A DNA stretch of 64,000 nt from Komarekiella atlantica HA4396-MV6 (GTDB lineage Bacteria; Cyanobacteriota; Cyanobacteriia; Cyanobacteriales; Nostocaceae). Positions 1 to 12,043 of the stretch are shown one piece after another. Location: contig JAHHHK010000007.1 in assembly GCA_019359395.1 (NCBI GenBank), forward strand, positions 62,001 to 126,000. The letters run 5' to 3'. The notes under the pieces are model-generated. The model had not been told where the DNA came from and ran no database searches. It saw nothing but the letters and a program-made list of their open reading frames with translations. A program made the position numbers and the translations under genes. The stretch's first letter is position 1; each line of letters starts with the position of its first letter.

Positions 1-165
1 ACTTAATCCGGGACGGAATTCAACTACTTGACAACAAGTATCATATAAGCTGTTGCGGAATCTTTGAATTTTGTCAAAACCTTTATTGTTATACGATACC
101 TCTAAATTTTCTGGAGTTTCCTGTTCAATTTGATTGATTTGGTCTTCCGTCAGGATATTTGTCAT
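1..165 (-). CDS. Hypothetical protein, 5' part only (cut by window edge)
   Basis: An open frame starts with ATG at 165 on the minus strand and runs off the window after 55 codons. The N-terminus reads MTNILTEDQINQIEQ and is polar and probably helical. A stretch DTCCQVVEF follows near residues 42-50. I do not recognise the family and no catalytic motif is visible. The codons look natural and no stop occurs before the edge. The downstream part is needed to name it. Confidence 0.5.
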   Translation of the reverse strand, partial: MTNILTEDQINQIEQETPENLEVSYNNKGFDKIQRFRNSLYDTCCQVVEFRPGLS

Positions 166-392
166 GTTTTAAGGGCTAAAAGAATATCAAGTTCGAGATA
201 AAAGAAGTCTAACCCGACATTTTATCTCTTGTGTCAGAAATCTTTTTATACTTGCGTCAACATCAACCGAGAAATCTTTGGCAAGAAGTAGTGATTTATC
301 CCAGCAAGAATATAGATATAAATGAGCAAGAATATTTTCTAGAATTCTTCCTAATATGAGTCAAGAGGAGATAGATTAAAATCCTGATATGA

Positions 393-518
393 TCAAGTGC
401 GATCGCCTGCCATAATATCAACATCGCCAGTCTTATCCTCAAAACCCAATAGCTTAATGTCCCGATAGCAATTTAATAACAGCTGATTGACATAGTTCAA
501 AGACTCATTGACGAGTAT
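393..518 (-). pseudogene. Possible degraded coding remnant
   Basis: A minus-strand frame of 41 codons without a start reads like real protein: segments NESLNYVNQLLLNCYRDIK and LLGFEDKTGDVDIM precede a stop at 393-395. Just upstream, a different frame gives VSRFEAFVS and then stops, which suggests a frameshifted relic. The product family is not recognised. It lies in the 440-bp gap before the Uma2 gene. Chance cannot be excluded. Confidence 0.22.
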
Positions 519-605
519 CTATTAACTAACAAAAGCCTCAAACCTAGATACAGTATCTTAAGACAGTCCTGATAACTGTGAATCGATAATATTAGGAGTA
601 ATTCT

Positions 606-1394
606 ATGGTTCTACAAGTTAAACCCAGCCACAAAGAACCAACTGTTACCTGGGAGACACTTCCAGCCGACTTTATTTTACCTGACGATCCAGTGGAAAA
701 TATTCAGCAACCCTCTCTCGCTGCGGCGCTTACTGATGCTTTGGGTAGCGCAGGACGCATTCAACCCCAAATGCTGATTGGTTCTAATTTTGGACTGGTA
801 GCCACAGTCAACAAAAAAATCGTTGTTAAAGCACCTGACTGGCTTTACGTCCCTCAAGTGAAACCTGTAGCAGATAATGTAATTCGTCGTAGTTATACCC
901 CGAATTTAGAAGGCGCTGCTGTGGCTGTGGTGATGGAGTTTCTATCAGACACCGAGGGTGGAGAATTATCAGTGCGCTCAACTCCACCCTATGGCAAACT
1001 CTATTTTTACGAACGGATTCTTGAGGTTCTAGCCTACGTAACCTACGACCCCTACGAACCCAGTTTAGAAGTACGATGCTTGCAAAATGGACAATATATT
1101 TTACAGCAAGTAGATGCCAATGGACGTTTCTGGATTTCTGAGTTAGAGTTATTTCTCGGAATTTGGTACGGTGAAAGACTTTGCCAAACCACAAATTGGC
1201 TGCGTTGGTGGGATAGAGAAGGAAACTTACTGTTGTGGAGCGACGAACAAGCTGAACAAGAACGTCAGCGTGCTGAACAAGAACGTCAGCGTGCTGAACA
1301 AGAGCGTCAACGTGCTGAACAAGAACGTCAGCGTGCTGATATTTTAGCAGCTAAGTTACGCGAGCTAAATATTGACCCGGATGCGATCGCATAA
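606..1394 (+). CDS. Uma2 family (DUF820) putative restriction-endonuclease-fold protein
   Basis: The 262-residue product has the layout of cyanobacterial Uma2/DUF820 proteins, which adopt a PD-(D/E)XK nuclease-like fold and are highly multiplied in Nostocales; their biological role is unsettled. The segment APDWLYVPQV at about residues 75-84 and VVMEFLSDTEGGE at about 108-120 correspond to the family's conserved D...E region. After about residue 210 comes a charged coiled-coil tail of four perfect AEQERQR heptads, then the family's usual ending RELNIDPDAIA. The start is ATG at 606. It stands alone, with a second, divergent Uma2 gene 1.1 kb downstream on the other strand. Family assignment is solid; nuclease activity is inferred. 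Confidence 0.85.
   Translation: MVLQVKPSHKEPTVTWETLPADFILPDDPVENIQQPSLAAALTDALGSAGRIQPQMLIGSNFGLVATVNKKIVVKAPDWLYVPQVKPVADNVIRRSYTPNLEGAAVAVVMEFLSDTEGGELSVRSTPPYGKLYFYERILEVLAYVTYDPYEPSLEVRCLQNGQYILQQVDANGRFWISELELFLGIWYGERLCQTTNWLRWWDREGNLLLWSDEQAEQERQRAEQERQRAEQERQRAEQERQRADILAAKLRELNIDPDAIA
1251..1334 (+). repeat. Four tandem 21-bp units inside the Uma2 gene
   Basis: Four near-identical 21-bp units encode the heptad AEQERQR in frame. A period of 21 bp keeps the frame, so copy number can vary and change only the length of the coiled coil. Confidence 0.9.
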
Positions 1395-1486
1395 AAAGAA
1401 TAAAGGGGTAATAAACTTTGCAAGAAAGGGTGTGTGCTGAGTACATTAGTACTTAGTTACTTAGCACATACGTGTATTCAAGTTTC

Positions 1487-2341
1487 ATGAAACAGCAAAA
1501 AAATCAATTTAGTCATCTCACGGCAATAGAAAGAACTTACCTATCATTCCCTGCCCAGTTTTTATTTAATCAAAACTTGCTACACGGCAAAATCCTAGAT
1601 TTTGGTTGTGGTTTTGGTAACGATGTTAAATTGTTGCGCCAAAAGGGTTGTGATATTACAGGTTATGACCCTTATTATTTTCCACAGTATCCTGATGATA
1701 AATTTGATACAATTATTTGCTTTTATGTTTTAAATGTATTGTTGCTTGAAGAACAAGCTAATGTTCTTATGGAAGTATCACACTTATTAAAACCAGGCGG
1801 TAAAGCTTATTATGTTGTGAGAAGGGATCTTAAAAAAGAAGGTTTTAGAGAACATTATATACATAAAAAACCTACATATCAATGTATTGTAAAACTTCCC
1901 TTTCAATCAATTTATTTAGATGAAAATCGAGAATTTTATGAATATATCCATTATAATCATCAGCATAATTCATCTAATAAGTGTATATTTTGCAATCCTT
2001 ATAAAAATCTAAAATTATTAACTGAGTCTGCAACTGCCTACTCTATTTTTGATGGTTATCCTCTAAGTAAAGGGCATGTTTTGGTGATTCCTAAACGTCA
2101 TGTTAGCAGTTATTTTGAGTTACCCTTTAAAGAACAATCTGCTTGCTGGCTTATGGTGAACAAAGTTCAAAAAGTTCTCAAAACCGAATTTAAACCTGAT
2201 GGTTTCAATGTAGGAATGAACATCAATAGAGAAGCAGGTCAACATATTATGCATACCAGTATTCATATCATCCCTCGTTACAAAGGTGATACTGTTAGCA
2301 CTAAAAGTGGAATCAGGAACGTCATTCCTAAAAATAAATAA
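1487..2341 (+). CDS. Class I methyltransferase fused to a HIT domain
   Basis: The product is two domains in one chain. The N-terminal half (about residues 1-140) has the SAM-binding motif ILDFGCGFGND, an acidic strand end ITGYDP, a motif-IV-like FDTIICFYVLNVL and HLLKPGGKAYYVV, as in class I methyltransferases. The C-terminal half begins at CIFC, a typical zinc-type HIT start, continues with PLSKGHVLVIPKRH, and ends with the HIT active-site region GQHIMHTSIHIIPRYKGD. In the usual H-x-H-x-H triad the middle, nucleotide-accepting His is Ser here (HTSIH), so hydrolase activity may be lost or altered. The start is ATG at 1487; a GTG at 1472 is also in frame. The substrate is unknown. Fusion proteins of this kind are known in cyanobacteria. 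Confidence 0.8.
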   Translation: MKQQKNQFSHLTAIERTYLSFPAQFLFNQNLLHGKILDFGCGFGNDVKLLRQKGCDITGYDPYYFPQYPDDKFDTIICFYVLNVLLLEEQANVLMEVSHLLKPGGKAYYVVRRDLKKEGFREHYIHKKPTYQCIVKLPFQSIYLDENREFYEYIHYNHQHNSSNKCIFCNPYKNLKLLTESATAYSIFDGYPLSKGHVLVIPKRHVSSYFELPFKEQSACWLMVNKVQKVLKTEFKPDGFNVGMNINREAGQHIMHTSIHIIPRYKGDTVSTKSGIRNVIPKNK

Positions 2342-2482
2342 TTTGTCTTCACTAACAGTTTGCACCAAGTAAAAAATCTGGGGACTGAGGACAAGAGAAT
2401 AATTACTAAACCCTTGACTCTTGATCAATCCCTTTTACGATCTTGACTTTGCGGTTTTGTTGAAATAGTCCAAGTTATTCAG

Positions 2483-3193
2483 TTAACTAGGATTATCTGG
2501 ATCTATTCCTAGCGCTTTTAATTGTTCCACTAGTTGTTGAGCGCGTTGTTTTGCGGCTTGGGCGCATTTTTGTGCTTCTTTAATCTGTTCTTGGGGTGTG
2601 GGATATCGTTTTCCTTGCTCATCATACCAATAAAGCCATTCTCTTGTTACACCCGAATAATTGCCGCGATCGCAACCTATTCCCAAACCGATTTCTGATA
2701 GCCAAATGGGGTTTCCCTCTTGCAATTCATACTTGCCATTAACCAACTTATGTACTTCCAAACGAGGTTTGCGGCGACGGCGAGAAGAATAAATTACGTA
2801 GTAAAGTACACCTAATGCTGCATATTCATCTGATTTAGTGCTGTACTCTTGACGATAATTTTGGGAAACTACTTCTAGCACCACAATAGGCACAACATTT
2901 TCATCCCACAGCACATAACTAGGACGCAGTTCCTCATCATAAAACCGCTCTACACCTAAGCTCAAAAAATCATCCGGGACAATGGGCGGTTTATCGGGAT
3001 GATAATAAATACCCATATCTATCCCAAAAAACCAGTCCATGCGTTCTGCCCAAAATATCAGAAGTATTGCTTTCAGCAAGCCTGGTATCAATTCTTGTAG
3101 TTCATTGTCTACAGGCGTCTCATCATCGGGTAGTTCCTCGGCAGAGAGCAAGTACCTCGGCAAGTTGTACTTTAATATGGCTGGTTTCCCCAA
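2483..3193 (-). CDS. Uma2 family (DUF820) putative restriction-endonuclease-fold protein
   Basis: This 236-residue protein is a second, distantly related Uma2/DUF820 member. The core is visible in GIDMGIYYHPDKPPIVPDDFLSL (about 57-80), PIVVLEVVSQN (about 102-112), DEYAALGVLYYVIY (about 122-135) and LEVHKLVNGKY (about 145-155). It ends with an Ala/Gln-rich coiled coil and the family ending LKALGIDPDNPS. The first codon of the open frame used here is TTG at 3193, since no ATG lies near the conserved region, so the exact start is uncertain. It points toward the methyltransferase/HIT gene. The nuclease fold is inferred from the family; the function is unknown. Confidence 0.8.
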   Translation of the reverse strand: MGKPAILKYNLPRYLLSAEELPDDETPVDNELQELIPGLLKAILLIFWAERMDWFFGIDMGIYYHPDKPPIVPDDFLSLGVERFYDEELRPSYVLWDENVVPIVVLEVVSQNYRQEYSTKSDEYAALGVLYYVIYSSRRRRKPRLEVHKLVNGKYELQEGNPIWLSEIGLGIGCDRGNYSGVTREWLYWYDEQGKRYPTPQEQIKEAQKCAQAAKQRAQQLVEQLKALGIDPDNPS

Positions 3194-3853
3194 AACTCAA
3201 AGCATAATAGACTCTATTTGGCTCACCAGAATTATAGCGATTTCATAGTTAGTACACTACCAAACTGATATCTGGGATTAATCCCAAAAACCGCCACAAG
3301 TTATAAACCTAAGCAAAGCTGTTACCCTTGCTGGCGTCGGCGTAGCCTGCCGGAGACATTGCACTCACTAAGTAGGTAAACACAAATAAATTAAAGTTCG
3401 TGGTTTGTGCTGTCTTAGAAGATAGCGTAAACTACGAGCCACAAAGTATCTTCAGCTTAATTATGCCTACTTACTTATGTCAATATTTGCACTCTTATAG
3501 GCTGAGTATCCTTCTAGTAATACATGACACACAAATCTGATAAAGTACCAGTCGGGGAAATCTCGGTAACTCTTAGCTATTAATAAACATATATACTATT
3601 TGTCGCTACTTATGATTTATATTTAGCGATGGGGTAGTACAAACAGCTACTTATTTTTAGATACTTGGAGGCAGTGCCATATTACCTTTGCAACTGATAC
3701 TCTGATACTATCAGCATAAAGCAGAGTTAAAGTTAAGTTGATATTAAAGGTTAGCTTGATATTAAAACAAATAATTTTTGCTGAATTGCGACGGATAAAG
3801 ACTAAACTAAAAGGTCTTGTGCAGCAAAACCTGTAGCTTTAAATGAAGTAATC
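3194..3853. other. Gene-free spacer upstream of serA
   Basis: No convincing gene is seen in these 660 bases. There is a short repeat-like piece near 3333-3350 (GGCGTCGGCGTAGCCTGCC) and AT-rich DNA before serA that should hold its promoter. No RNA structure was recognised. Confidence 0.5.
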
Positions 3854-5434
3854 ATGTCTAAGGTTCTTGTCTCCGATACTGTTGATCAAGCGGGAATTGA
3901 CATTCTTTCCCAAGTTGCTACTGTTGATGTCAAAACAGGCTTAAAACCAGAAGAACTGGTAGAAATCATTGGTGAGTATGACGCGCTGATGATTCGTTCT
4001 GGTACACGTGTTACCAAAGAAATCATCGATGCTGCTACCCAGCTAAAAGTCATCGGCCGTGCTGGTGTAGGTGTGGATAATGTGGATGTTCCCGCAGCTA
4101 CACGTCGAGGAATTGTAGTAGTCAATTCTCCAGAAGGAAATACCATCGCCGCCGCAGAACACGCCCTCGCTATGATGCTAGCTTTGTCCCGTCACATTCC
4201 TGATGCGAATGCTTCAGTGAAACGCGGTGCGTGGGATCGCAATAGCTTTATTGGCGCGGAAGTTTACAAAAAAACTCTAGGCATTGTCGGTTTAGGTAAA
4301 ATTGGTTCCCATGTTGCCGCTGTGGCTAAGACAATGGGGATGAAACTACTAGCTTATGATCCGTTTATTTCCACAGAACGAGCTGAACAAATTGGCTGTC
4401 AGTTAGTGGAGCTGGATTTGCTTTTCCAGCAAGCAGACTATATTACCCTACACATTCCCAAAACCCCAGAAACCACTCACTTAATCAACGCCATAACCTT
4501 GGCTAAGATGAAACCCACAGCCCGGATTATTAACTGCGCTCGTGGTGGCATCATTGAGGAACAGGCTTTAGCAGCAGCGATCAAAGAAGGTAAAATAGCG
4601 GGTGCAGCCTTGGATGTGTTCGAGTCAGAACCACTAGGAGAATCTGACTTGCGATCGCTAGGAAAGGAAATTATCCTCACCCCCCATTTGGGAGCTTCCA
4701 CGACAGAAGCCCAGGTAAATGTAGCAATTGACGTTGCCGAACAAATTCGAGATGTGCTTTTAGGACTCCCGGCGCGTTCAGCGGTGAATATTCCTGGACT
4801 CGGCCCTGATGTGTTGGAAGAACTCAAACCTTACATGCAGCTAGCAGAAACCCTGGGGAACCTGGTGGGACAGTTAGCTGGCGGACGCGTGGAAGTACTC
4901 AACGTCAGAATGCAAGGCGAACTGGCAACCAACAAGAGTCAGCCTTTGGTAGTAGCTGCCCTTAAAGGACTACTTTACCAAGCTCTGCGGGAACGAGTAA
5001 ATTACGTCAATGCCAGCATAGAAGCCAAAGAACGAGGAATTAGGGTGATTGAAACACGCGACGCCTCAGTTCGAGACTATGCCGGATCGTTGCATTTGGA
5101 AGCCACGGGTACTTTAGGTACTCATTCTGTCACAGGCGCTTTACTGGGTGAGCGGGAAATCCACCTAACTGATGTTGATGGTTTCCCGATTAACGTTCCA
5201 CCCAGTAAATATATGCTGTTTACCCTGCACCGCGATATGCCAGGAATTATCGGCAAACTTGGTTCTTTACTCGGCAGTTTTAATGTCAATATTGCCAGTA
5301 TGCAGGTAGGCCGCAAAATCGTCCGTGGTGACGCGGTAATGGCTCTTAGCATTGATGATCCCTTACCTGATGGAATCTTGGATGAGATTATCAAAGTGCC
5401 AGGTATCAGGGACGCGTATACAGTAACTTTATAA
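3854..5434 (+). CDS. serA: D-3-phosphoglycerate dehydrogenase
   Basis: SerA oxidises 3-phosphoglycerate to 3-phosphohydroxypyruvate with NAD+, the first step of the phosphorylated serine pathway in the cytosol. The 526-residue product has the full long-form layout: a D-2-hydroxyacid dehydrogenase core with NAD-binding motif GLGKIG (146-151), catalytic Arg230 (INCARGG), Glu257 (DVFESEP) and His278 (LTPHLG), then an allosteric-substrate-binding region, then a C-terminal ACT domain from about residue 455 that usually binds serine. Length is normal for cyanobacterial SerA. It is followed by a repeat-rich spacer and then prmA in the same direction. Confidence 0.97.
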   Translation: MSKVLVSDTVDQAGIDILSQVATVDVKTGLKPEELVEIIGEYDALMIRSGTRVTKEIIDAATQLKVIGRAGVGVDNVDVPAATRRGIVVVNSPEGNTIAAAEHALAMMLALSRHIPDANASVKRGAWDRNSFIGAEVYKKTLGIVGLGKIGSHVAAVAKTMGMKLLAYDPFISTERAEQIGCQLVELDLLFQQADYITLHIPKTPETTHLINAITLAKMKPTARIINCARGGIIEEQALAAAIKEGKIAGAALDVFESEPLGESDLRSLGKEIILTPHLGASTTEAQVNVAIDVAEQIRDVLLGLPARSAVNIPGLGPDVLEELKPYMQLAETLGNLVGQLAGGRVEVLNVRMQGELATNKSQPLVVAALKGLLYQALRERVNYVNASIEAKERGIRVIETRDASVRDYAGSLHLEATGTLGTHSVTGALLGEREIHLTDVDGFPINVPPSKYMLFTLHRDMPGIIGKLGSLLGSFNVNIASMQVGRKIVRGDAVMALSIDDPLPDGILDEIIKVPGIRDAYTVTL

Positions 5435-6041
5435 AGTGCTGAGTGCTGAGTGATGAAGCGCGGTAGCGGGGCATTGAGCCCGTGCTGAGTGAAGAAATAA
5501 AGTTAGGAGTTAGGAACAACAGATAGTAAGGGCACAACAATGTTCATACGTGTCAACTTAACATGAAAGGGAACTCTTAACAGGGAATAGGGAACAGGGA
5601 AAACTAAGCCGCCCACGAACGCGAGTGCGTCTCGCACAGAGGAGACGGGGTTTCAACCTACCCTATGAGATGAGGATTTTTGGACGAAGTACGGCTTTAA
5701 ACCTTTACCTCTTTTCGTGAAATCCATATCCCGCAAGAAACTGAAGTTACTTGCTCATAGCAAAAGTCATCTAAAATATGACTAAAATATTCCCAAAATC
5801 CTGAGTCTACTAAAGTAGACTTTCGCTCATCCGCCAGAAAATTTATTCTCTGGCGGGCGAGGAGGCCAACAGTAAAGCTATTTGTAGCTGAAGTTGACAC
5901 CAATGAACAATGTTGTGCCCCGATGAAAGGCCCATATCCTATGCAACTGAAAAACACCATATCACTTACAACTCATAACTCTCTCAAACTCATCACTCAG
6001 CACAGGCTAAACCATAGCTATCCGCACTTCAGCACTGAAAT
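5435..6041. other. Repeat-rich spacer between serA and prmA
   Basis: No gene is supported here. The stretch holds repeated GTGCTGAGTG units near 5437-5490, a GTGCGTCTCGCACAGAGGAGAC stem-like piece near 5620-5645, and at about 5890-5940 a degenerate copy of an element also seen at 15967-16040 and 22716-22800, with GTTGACACCAATG and a GTGCCCC core. Confidence 0.5.
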
Positions 6042-6956
6042 ATGGCAAACACTTGGTGGGAACTAAAGATTTTATGTGAGCCAGATCTGGAAGATTCTAT
6101 CTTTTGGCGACTAGAAAATTTTGGCTGTCGTGGTACAGCTAGTGAAAGCAAAGGAAATTCTTCTCTAGTAAAGGCTTACCTGCCGAATTTTCAAGCACAG
6201 CTACTAGATTTAGCCGCACTATCGCTGTGGCTGCGTCAAGATGCTCTGTGTATAGGACTGTCATCGCCGACACTGCACTGGAAGTTGATTGATGAAGAAG
6301 ATTGGGCGAGTAGTTGGAAACAATATTGGCATCCCCAAGAAATAGGCGATCGCTTCTTAATTAACCCCGCATGGCTACCTTCACCAGAAGCATCGGAACG
6401 GTTAATCATTCGTCTTGATCCTGGTGTAGCATTTGGTACAGGCAATCACGCCACTACTCAGCTATGTTTGGAATCTCTAGAAATGCGTCTGGGTGAAGTT
6501 CCTCAATCTTTCGTTGGTAATAGTGACAATCAACAAGCGATCGCGGATATTGGCTGTGGTTCCGGTATCCTTTCCATTGGGGCAATACTGCTGGGAGCAG
6601 AGAAAGTCTATGCAGTGGATACTGATCCTCTAGCAGTAAAATCAACTATTAGCAATCGCGCACTTAACGACATCAGTCCAGAACGCTTGATACCAACGCA
6701 AGGAAGTGTAGACATTTTGACAAAACTGGTTGAGAATCCAGTAGATGGTATCGTCTGCAATATTTTAGCTAATGTGATTATTGAGTTGGTTCCAGAAATG
6801 AGTGCGATCGCTAAACCCACCACTTGGGGTATATTCAGTGGAATTTTACTTGATCAATCCAAAGCTGTAGCTGATGCCTTAGAAAAACATGGTTGGGTAG
6901 TTGCTACCCTATGGAAAAGGAAAGAATGGTGTTGCTTAAATGTACGGCGCTCCTAA
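6042..6956 (+). CDS. prmA: Ribosomal protein L11 methyltransferase
   Basis: PrmA trimethylates lysines and the N-terminus of ribosomal protein L11 using SAM. The 304-residue product has the family's signature FGTGNHATT at 131-139, the SAM-binding DIGCGSG at 169-175 with the acidic YAVDTDP strand after it, and the substrate-side motif CNILANVI near residue 239. Length is normal. ATG at 6042 gives the expected N-terminal L11-recognition domain starting [10 protein letters not shown]. It stands alone; the serA gene upstream is over 600 bp away, so it probably has its own promoter. Confidence 0.95.
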   Translation: MANTWWELKILCEPDLEDSIFWRLENFGCRGTASESKGNSSLVKAYLPNFQAQLLDLAALSLWLRQDALCIGLSSPTLHWKLIDEEDWASSWKQYWHPQEIGDRFLINPAWLPSPEASERLIIRLDPGVAFGTGNHATTQLCLESLEMRLGEVPQSFVGNSDNQQAIADIGCGSGILSIGAILLGAEKVYAVDTDPLAVKSTISNRALNDISPERLIPTQGSVDILTKLVENPVDGIVCNILANVIIELVPEMSAIAKPTTWGIFSGILLDQSKAVADALEKHGWVVATLWKRKEWCCLNVRRS

Positions 6957-7462
6957 GAAAATTTTCCACAAAAATCAAGCACATTTGAAATCGAATTTAG
7001 TATGTCAAGGTCGGTAGCCCTAAAGTTTGATTCTTGCTGTAACTAAGATTAAGGACAGTCACGCTGTAGATACCTTAATTATTTCTTTTGCCTGGGCTTC
7101 CAAGTTTAGTGCAAAGTTCATACTTTTGTATGACCTGCTCAATCTTGAAAGTTACTGTATTTATTCTGTGTTTAACCTTATCAAAATCAATATTCGCCCA
7201 AATACTGACTTTGGCAGGCATTTTGTGATTCCCATTCATAGCTTGCTTCACTCGTCAAGATATTTTTATATATCTACAATATCAATCGCCTCAATTCCTA
7301 AACTACTTACTCAAGACATATAAGCACATATACTTAATATTTGCTTAAGGTTTTATAAAAAGAAAGCAAAGGGGTAAAGATGAAAAGCAAGTGGAATTGT
7401 AGAGCAAGTGGCATGGCGACCTAATCCATTCCTTTGCCTTTTACCCTTTCCCCTTTACCCGT
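6957..7462. other. Gene-free spacer between prmA and trx
   Basis: The 506 bases contain no gene I can support. An open frame near 7027 has no proper start codon and no natural protein character. Near the thioredoxin end there are polypyrimidine repeats of the CCTTTACCC type (about 7430-7465). Confidence 0.5.
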
Positions 7463-7780
7463 TTATAAAATTGTTTGTAGATGTTCTACCAACTGTTGTG
7501 CTTGCATTACACCTTCAATTCGTTCTACGGGTTGACCCTGCTTAAATAGTACTAAGGTTGGTAAAGCATAAATTTGATACTGAGTTGCCAACTCAGCGTA
7601 TTTTTCAGTGTCAATCTTGACTATACGCAGGCGGTCTTGAAGTTGGGCATTGACTTGCTCTAAAATTGGCACCATCATCTGACAAGGGCCACACCAGTCA
7701 GCATAAAAATCTACCAACACAGGTACATTAGAACTAGACAACATCTCTTCAAAGCTGTTGAATTGCTTTTTAGTAGCCAT
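7463..7780 (-). CDS. trxA: Thioredoxin
   Basis: This 105-residue protein is a single-domain thioredoxin, a cytosolic dithiol-disulfide reductant. The redox motif WCGPC sits at residues 29-33, preceded by VLVDFYAD, and the cis-proline loop is present as ALPTLVLF. ATG at 7780 is preferred over an upstream in-frame GTG at 7789 because it gives the usual N-terminus MATKKQFNSF. The family member is hard to fix from sequence alone, as cyanobacteria carry several; an m- or x-type thioredoxin is possible. It faces fabG across a 364-bp spacer. Confidence 0.93.
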   Translation of the reverse strand: MATKKQFNSFEEMLSSSNVPVLVDFYADWCGPCQMMVPILEQVNAQLQDRLRIVKIDTEKYAELATQYQIYALPTLVLFKQGQPVERIEGVMQAQQLVEHLQTIL

Positions 7781-8909
<1,129 letters not shown>

Positions 8910-8926
8910 ACAGCACTCAGCAATCA

Positions 8927-10006
8927 TTACTGCTGCCGCATCCTTTGCCAGACAGTAAAACCTAACAGAATGATAATGCTACTGGCGGTAGTAAGCATCA
9001 CAACTCCGCTCATGCCTTGTATTCTCATAGCCAGCAAGTTGCAAACCAAAGTAATTGACCACAGAGTGTACGCAGCGTGACGCTGGGAGAGTCCCCAAGC
9101 AAGTAAGCGGTGGTGCAGGTGGTCTTTGCCAGGAGTACTCAGAGGATTATTTCCCGCCAGTAACCGCCGCACAAATACTTGAGTAGTGTCCAGCACTGGC
9201 AACAGCAGAAATAAAACCGTCGGTATAAGGGCATAAACTGTATTTTGTTGAAGTTTGCCTAAAATGCTGGTCGCTGCTAGTACATAGCCAAAAAAGTATG
9301 CTCCGGCATCACCCATAATGATGCGCGAGGGGTGAAAGTTGTGGCGTAAAAAGCCCAATGCCCCACCCCCCAAAGCTGCCAAAACTAAAGTTGCCGCCGC
9401 ACGATTGTCAAACTGGGCTGAAACTCCTAACAAACTCATGGCAGTGATAAAGCTGATTCCACCCGCCAAACCATCCATTCCGTCCATTAAGTTGATGGCA
9501 TTGGTAATACCTACTACCCAAAGTACCGTCAGCGACATCGACAGAAGCGAGTCAATTGGAGTGCCAAAAGCGACTTTAATGCTGATGCCATTAGCAACTA
9601 GCAAAAGTGCCGTGATAATTTGCGCCCATAAACGAACAGAGGGAGGTAAGCCGAACTGGTCGTCGATAAAGCCAACAAGTACTAATATCGAACCCCCCAA
9701 CAAAATAGTTAAAACCTGAGCCAATACGTTTTGGAGTTCGATTGGCCGTAAAAGGCTAGCTAGTACGAGTGCGGCAATCACTCCCGCATAAATAGCTAAC
9801 CCCCCTGCATTGGGTAAAGGTTCGCGGTTGAGTCGCCGTGCGTTGGGTTGGTCAGCCCAACCCACCCGCAAGGCAAATTTGCGTACTGTGGGAATCAAAC
9901 GCCACGTTACAAGCCAAGCCAAGAGAAATGTAAATACTACTGCCAACCAGCCGGTGCCGCTAGGATCGGCAATACCAAGGGATTTAAGGGAGTTGTCTAG
10001 ATTCAT
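8927..10006 (-). CDS. Undecaprenyl-phosphate sugar-1-phosphate transferase (WecA/MraY family)
   Basis: The 359-residue polytopic protein, with about ten or eleven membrane segments, belongs to the glycosyltransferase-4 family that moves a sugar-1-phosphate from a UDP-sugar to a polyprenyl phosphate in the inner membrane. Diagnostic cytoplasmic-loop motifs are present: FIDDQFGLPPSVRL, NAINLMDGMDGLAGG, MGDAGAYFFGY and KDHLHHRLL. These fit the WecA/TagO branch better than MraY. It probably starts O-antigen, exopolysaccharide or other cell-envelope glycans, an inference from the family. It is convergent with fabG and divergent from groEL. Confidence 0.9.
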   Translation of the reverse strand: MNLDNSLKSLGIADPSGTGWLAVVFTFLLAWLVTWRLIPTVRKFALRVGWADQPNARRLNREPLPNAGGLAIYAGVIAALVLASLLRPIELQNVLAQVLTILLGGSILVLVGFIDDQFGLPPSVRLWAQIITALLLVANGISIKVAFGTPIDSLLSMSLTVLWVVGITNAINLMDGMDGLAGGISFITAMSLLGVSAQFDNRAAATLVLAALGGGALGFLRHNFHPSRIIMGDAGAYFFGYVLAATSILGKLQQNTVYALIPTVLFLLLPVLDTTQVFVRRLLAGNNPLSTPGKDHLHHRLLAWGLSQRHAAYTLWSITLVCNLLAMRIQGMSGVVMLTTASSIIILLGFTVWQRMRQQ

Positions 10007-10104
10007 CTCCCAATTTAGGCATTATTGCCAGTATTTAATATGAGCATCAACTGTATATTAATCAATTTTTTTGTTTCTATTTGTAACTTGAGTTGGTGAG
10101 AAAA

Positions 10105-10131
10105 TTAGCACTCTTGACCTGTGAGTGCTAA
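10105..10131 (+). promoter_or_regulatory. CIRCE operator for HrcA
   Basis: A perfect inverted repeat, TTAGCACTC, nine spacer bases, GAGTGCTAA, lies 33 bp before the groEL start. It matches the CIRCE consensus bound by the repressor HrcA and predicts heat-inducible groEL. Confidence 0.97.
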
Positions 10132-10160
10132 ATTGTCTAATGGAAGCGCTTGAGAAATGA

Positions 10161-11843
<1,683 letters not shown>

Positions 11844-11907
11844 TCCATCAGCGATTAAATTTGGCAGCCATTTTTATACCCGCCAGAATTAATACAAGTA
11901 CTTTATG

Positions 11908-11939
11908 CAGTTTGTCTTGCCAAGGCAAACTGTTTTTTT
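11908..11939 (+). terminator. Rho-independent terminator after groEL
   Basis: The arms CAGTTTG and CAAACTG, with inner GCC/GGC pairing, are followed by a run of seven T. It lies 65 bp past the groEL stop. Confidence 0.85.
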
Positions 11940-12043
11940 ATACCGTTGCTGTTTCAGAAGCAATCTAGTACATTGTCATCCAAGTTGCATTCAAAATATA
12001 AAAAGCTTCTAACTTCTAACCAATGCCTATTAAGTAAAACTTT

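Noticed and set aside
5697-5960. Minus-strand open frame of 87 codons between serA and prmA
   Set aside because: It overlaps dispersed repeat sequence, has no domain-like pattern, and its start lies within a repeat-related stretch.
7027-7323. Plus-strand open frame of 98 codons after prmA
   Set aside because: It lacks an ATG at its beginning and has a composition typical of translated AT-rich spacer.
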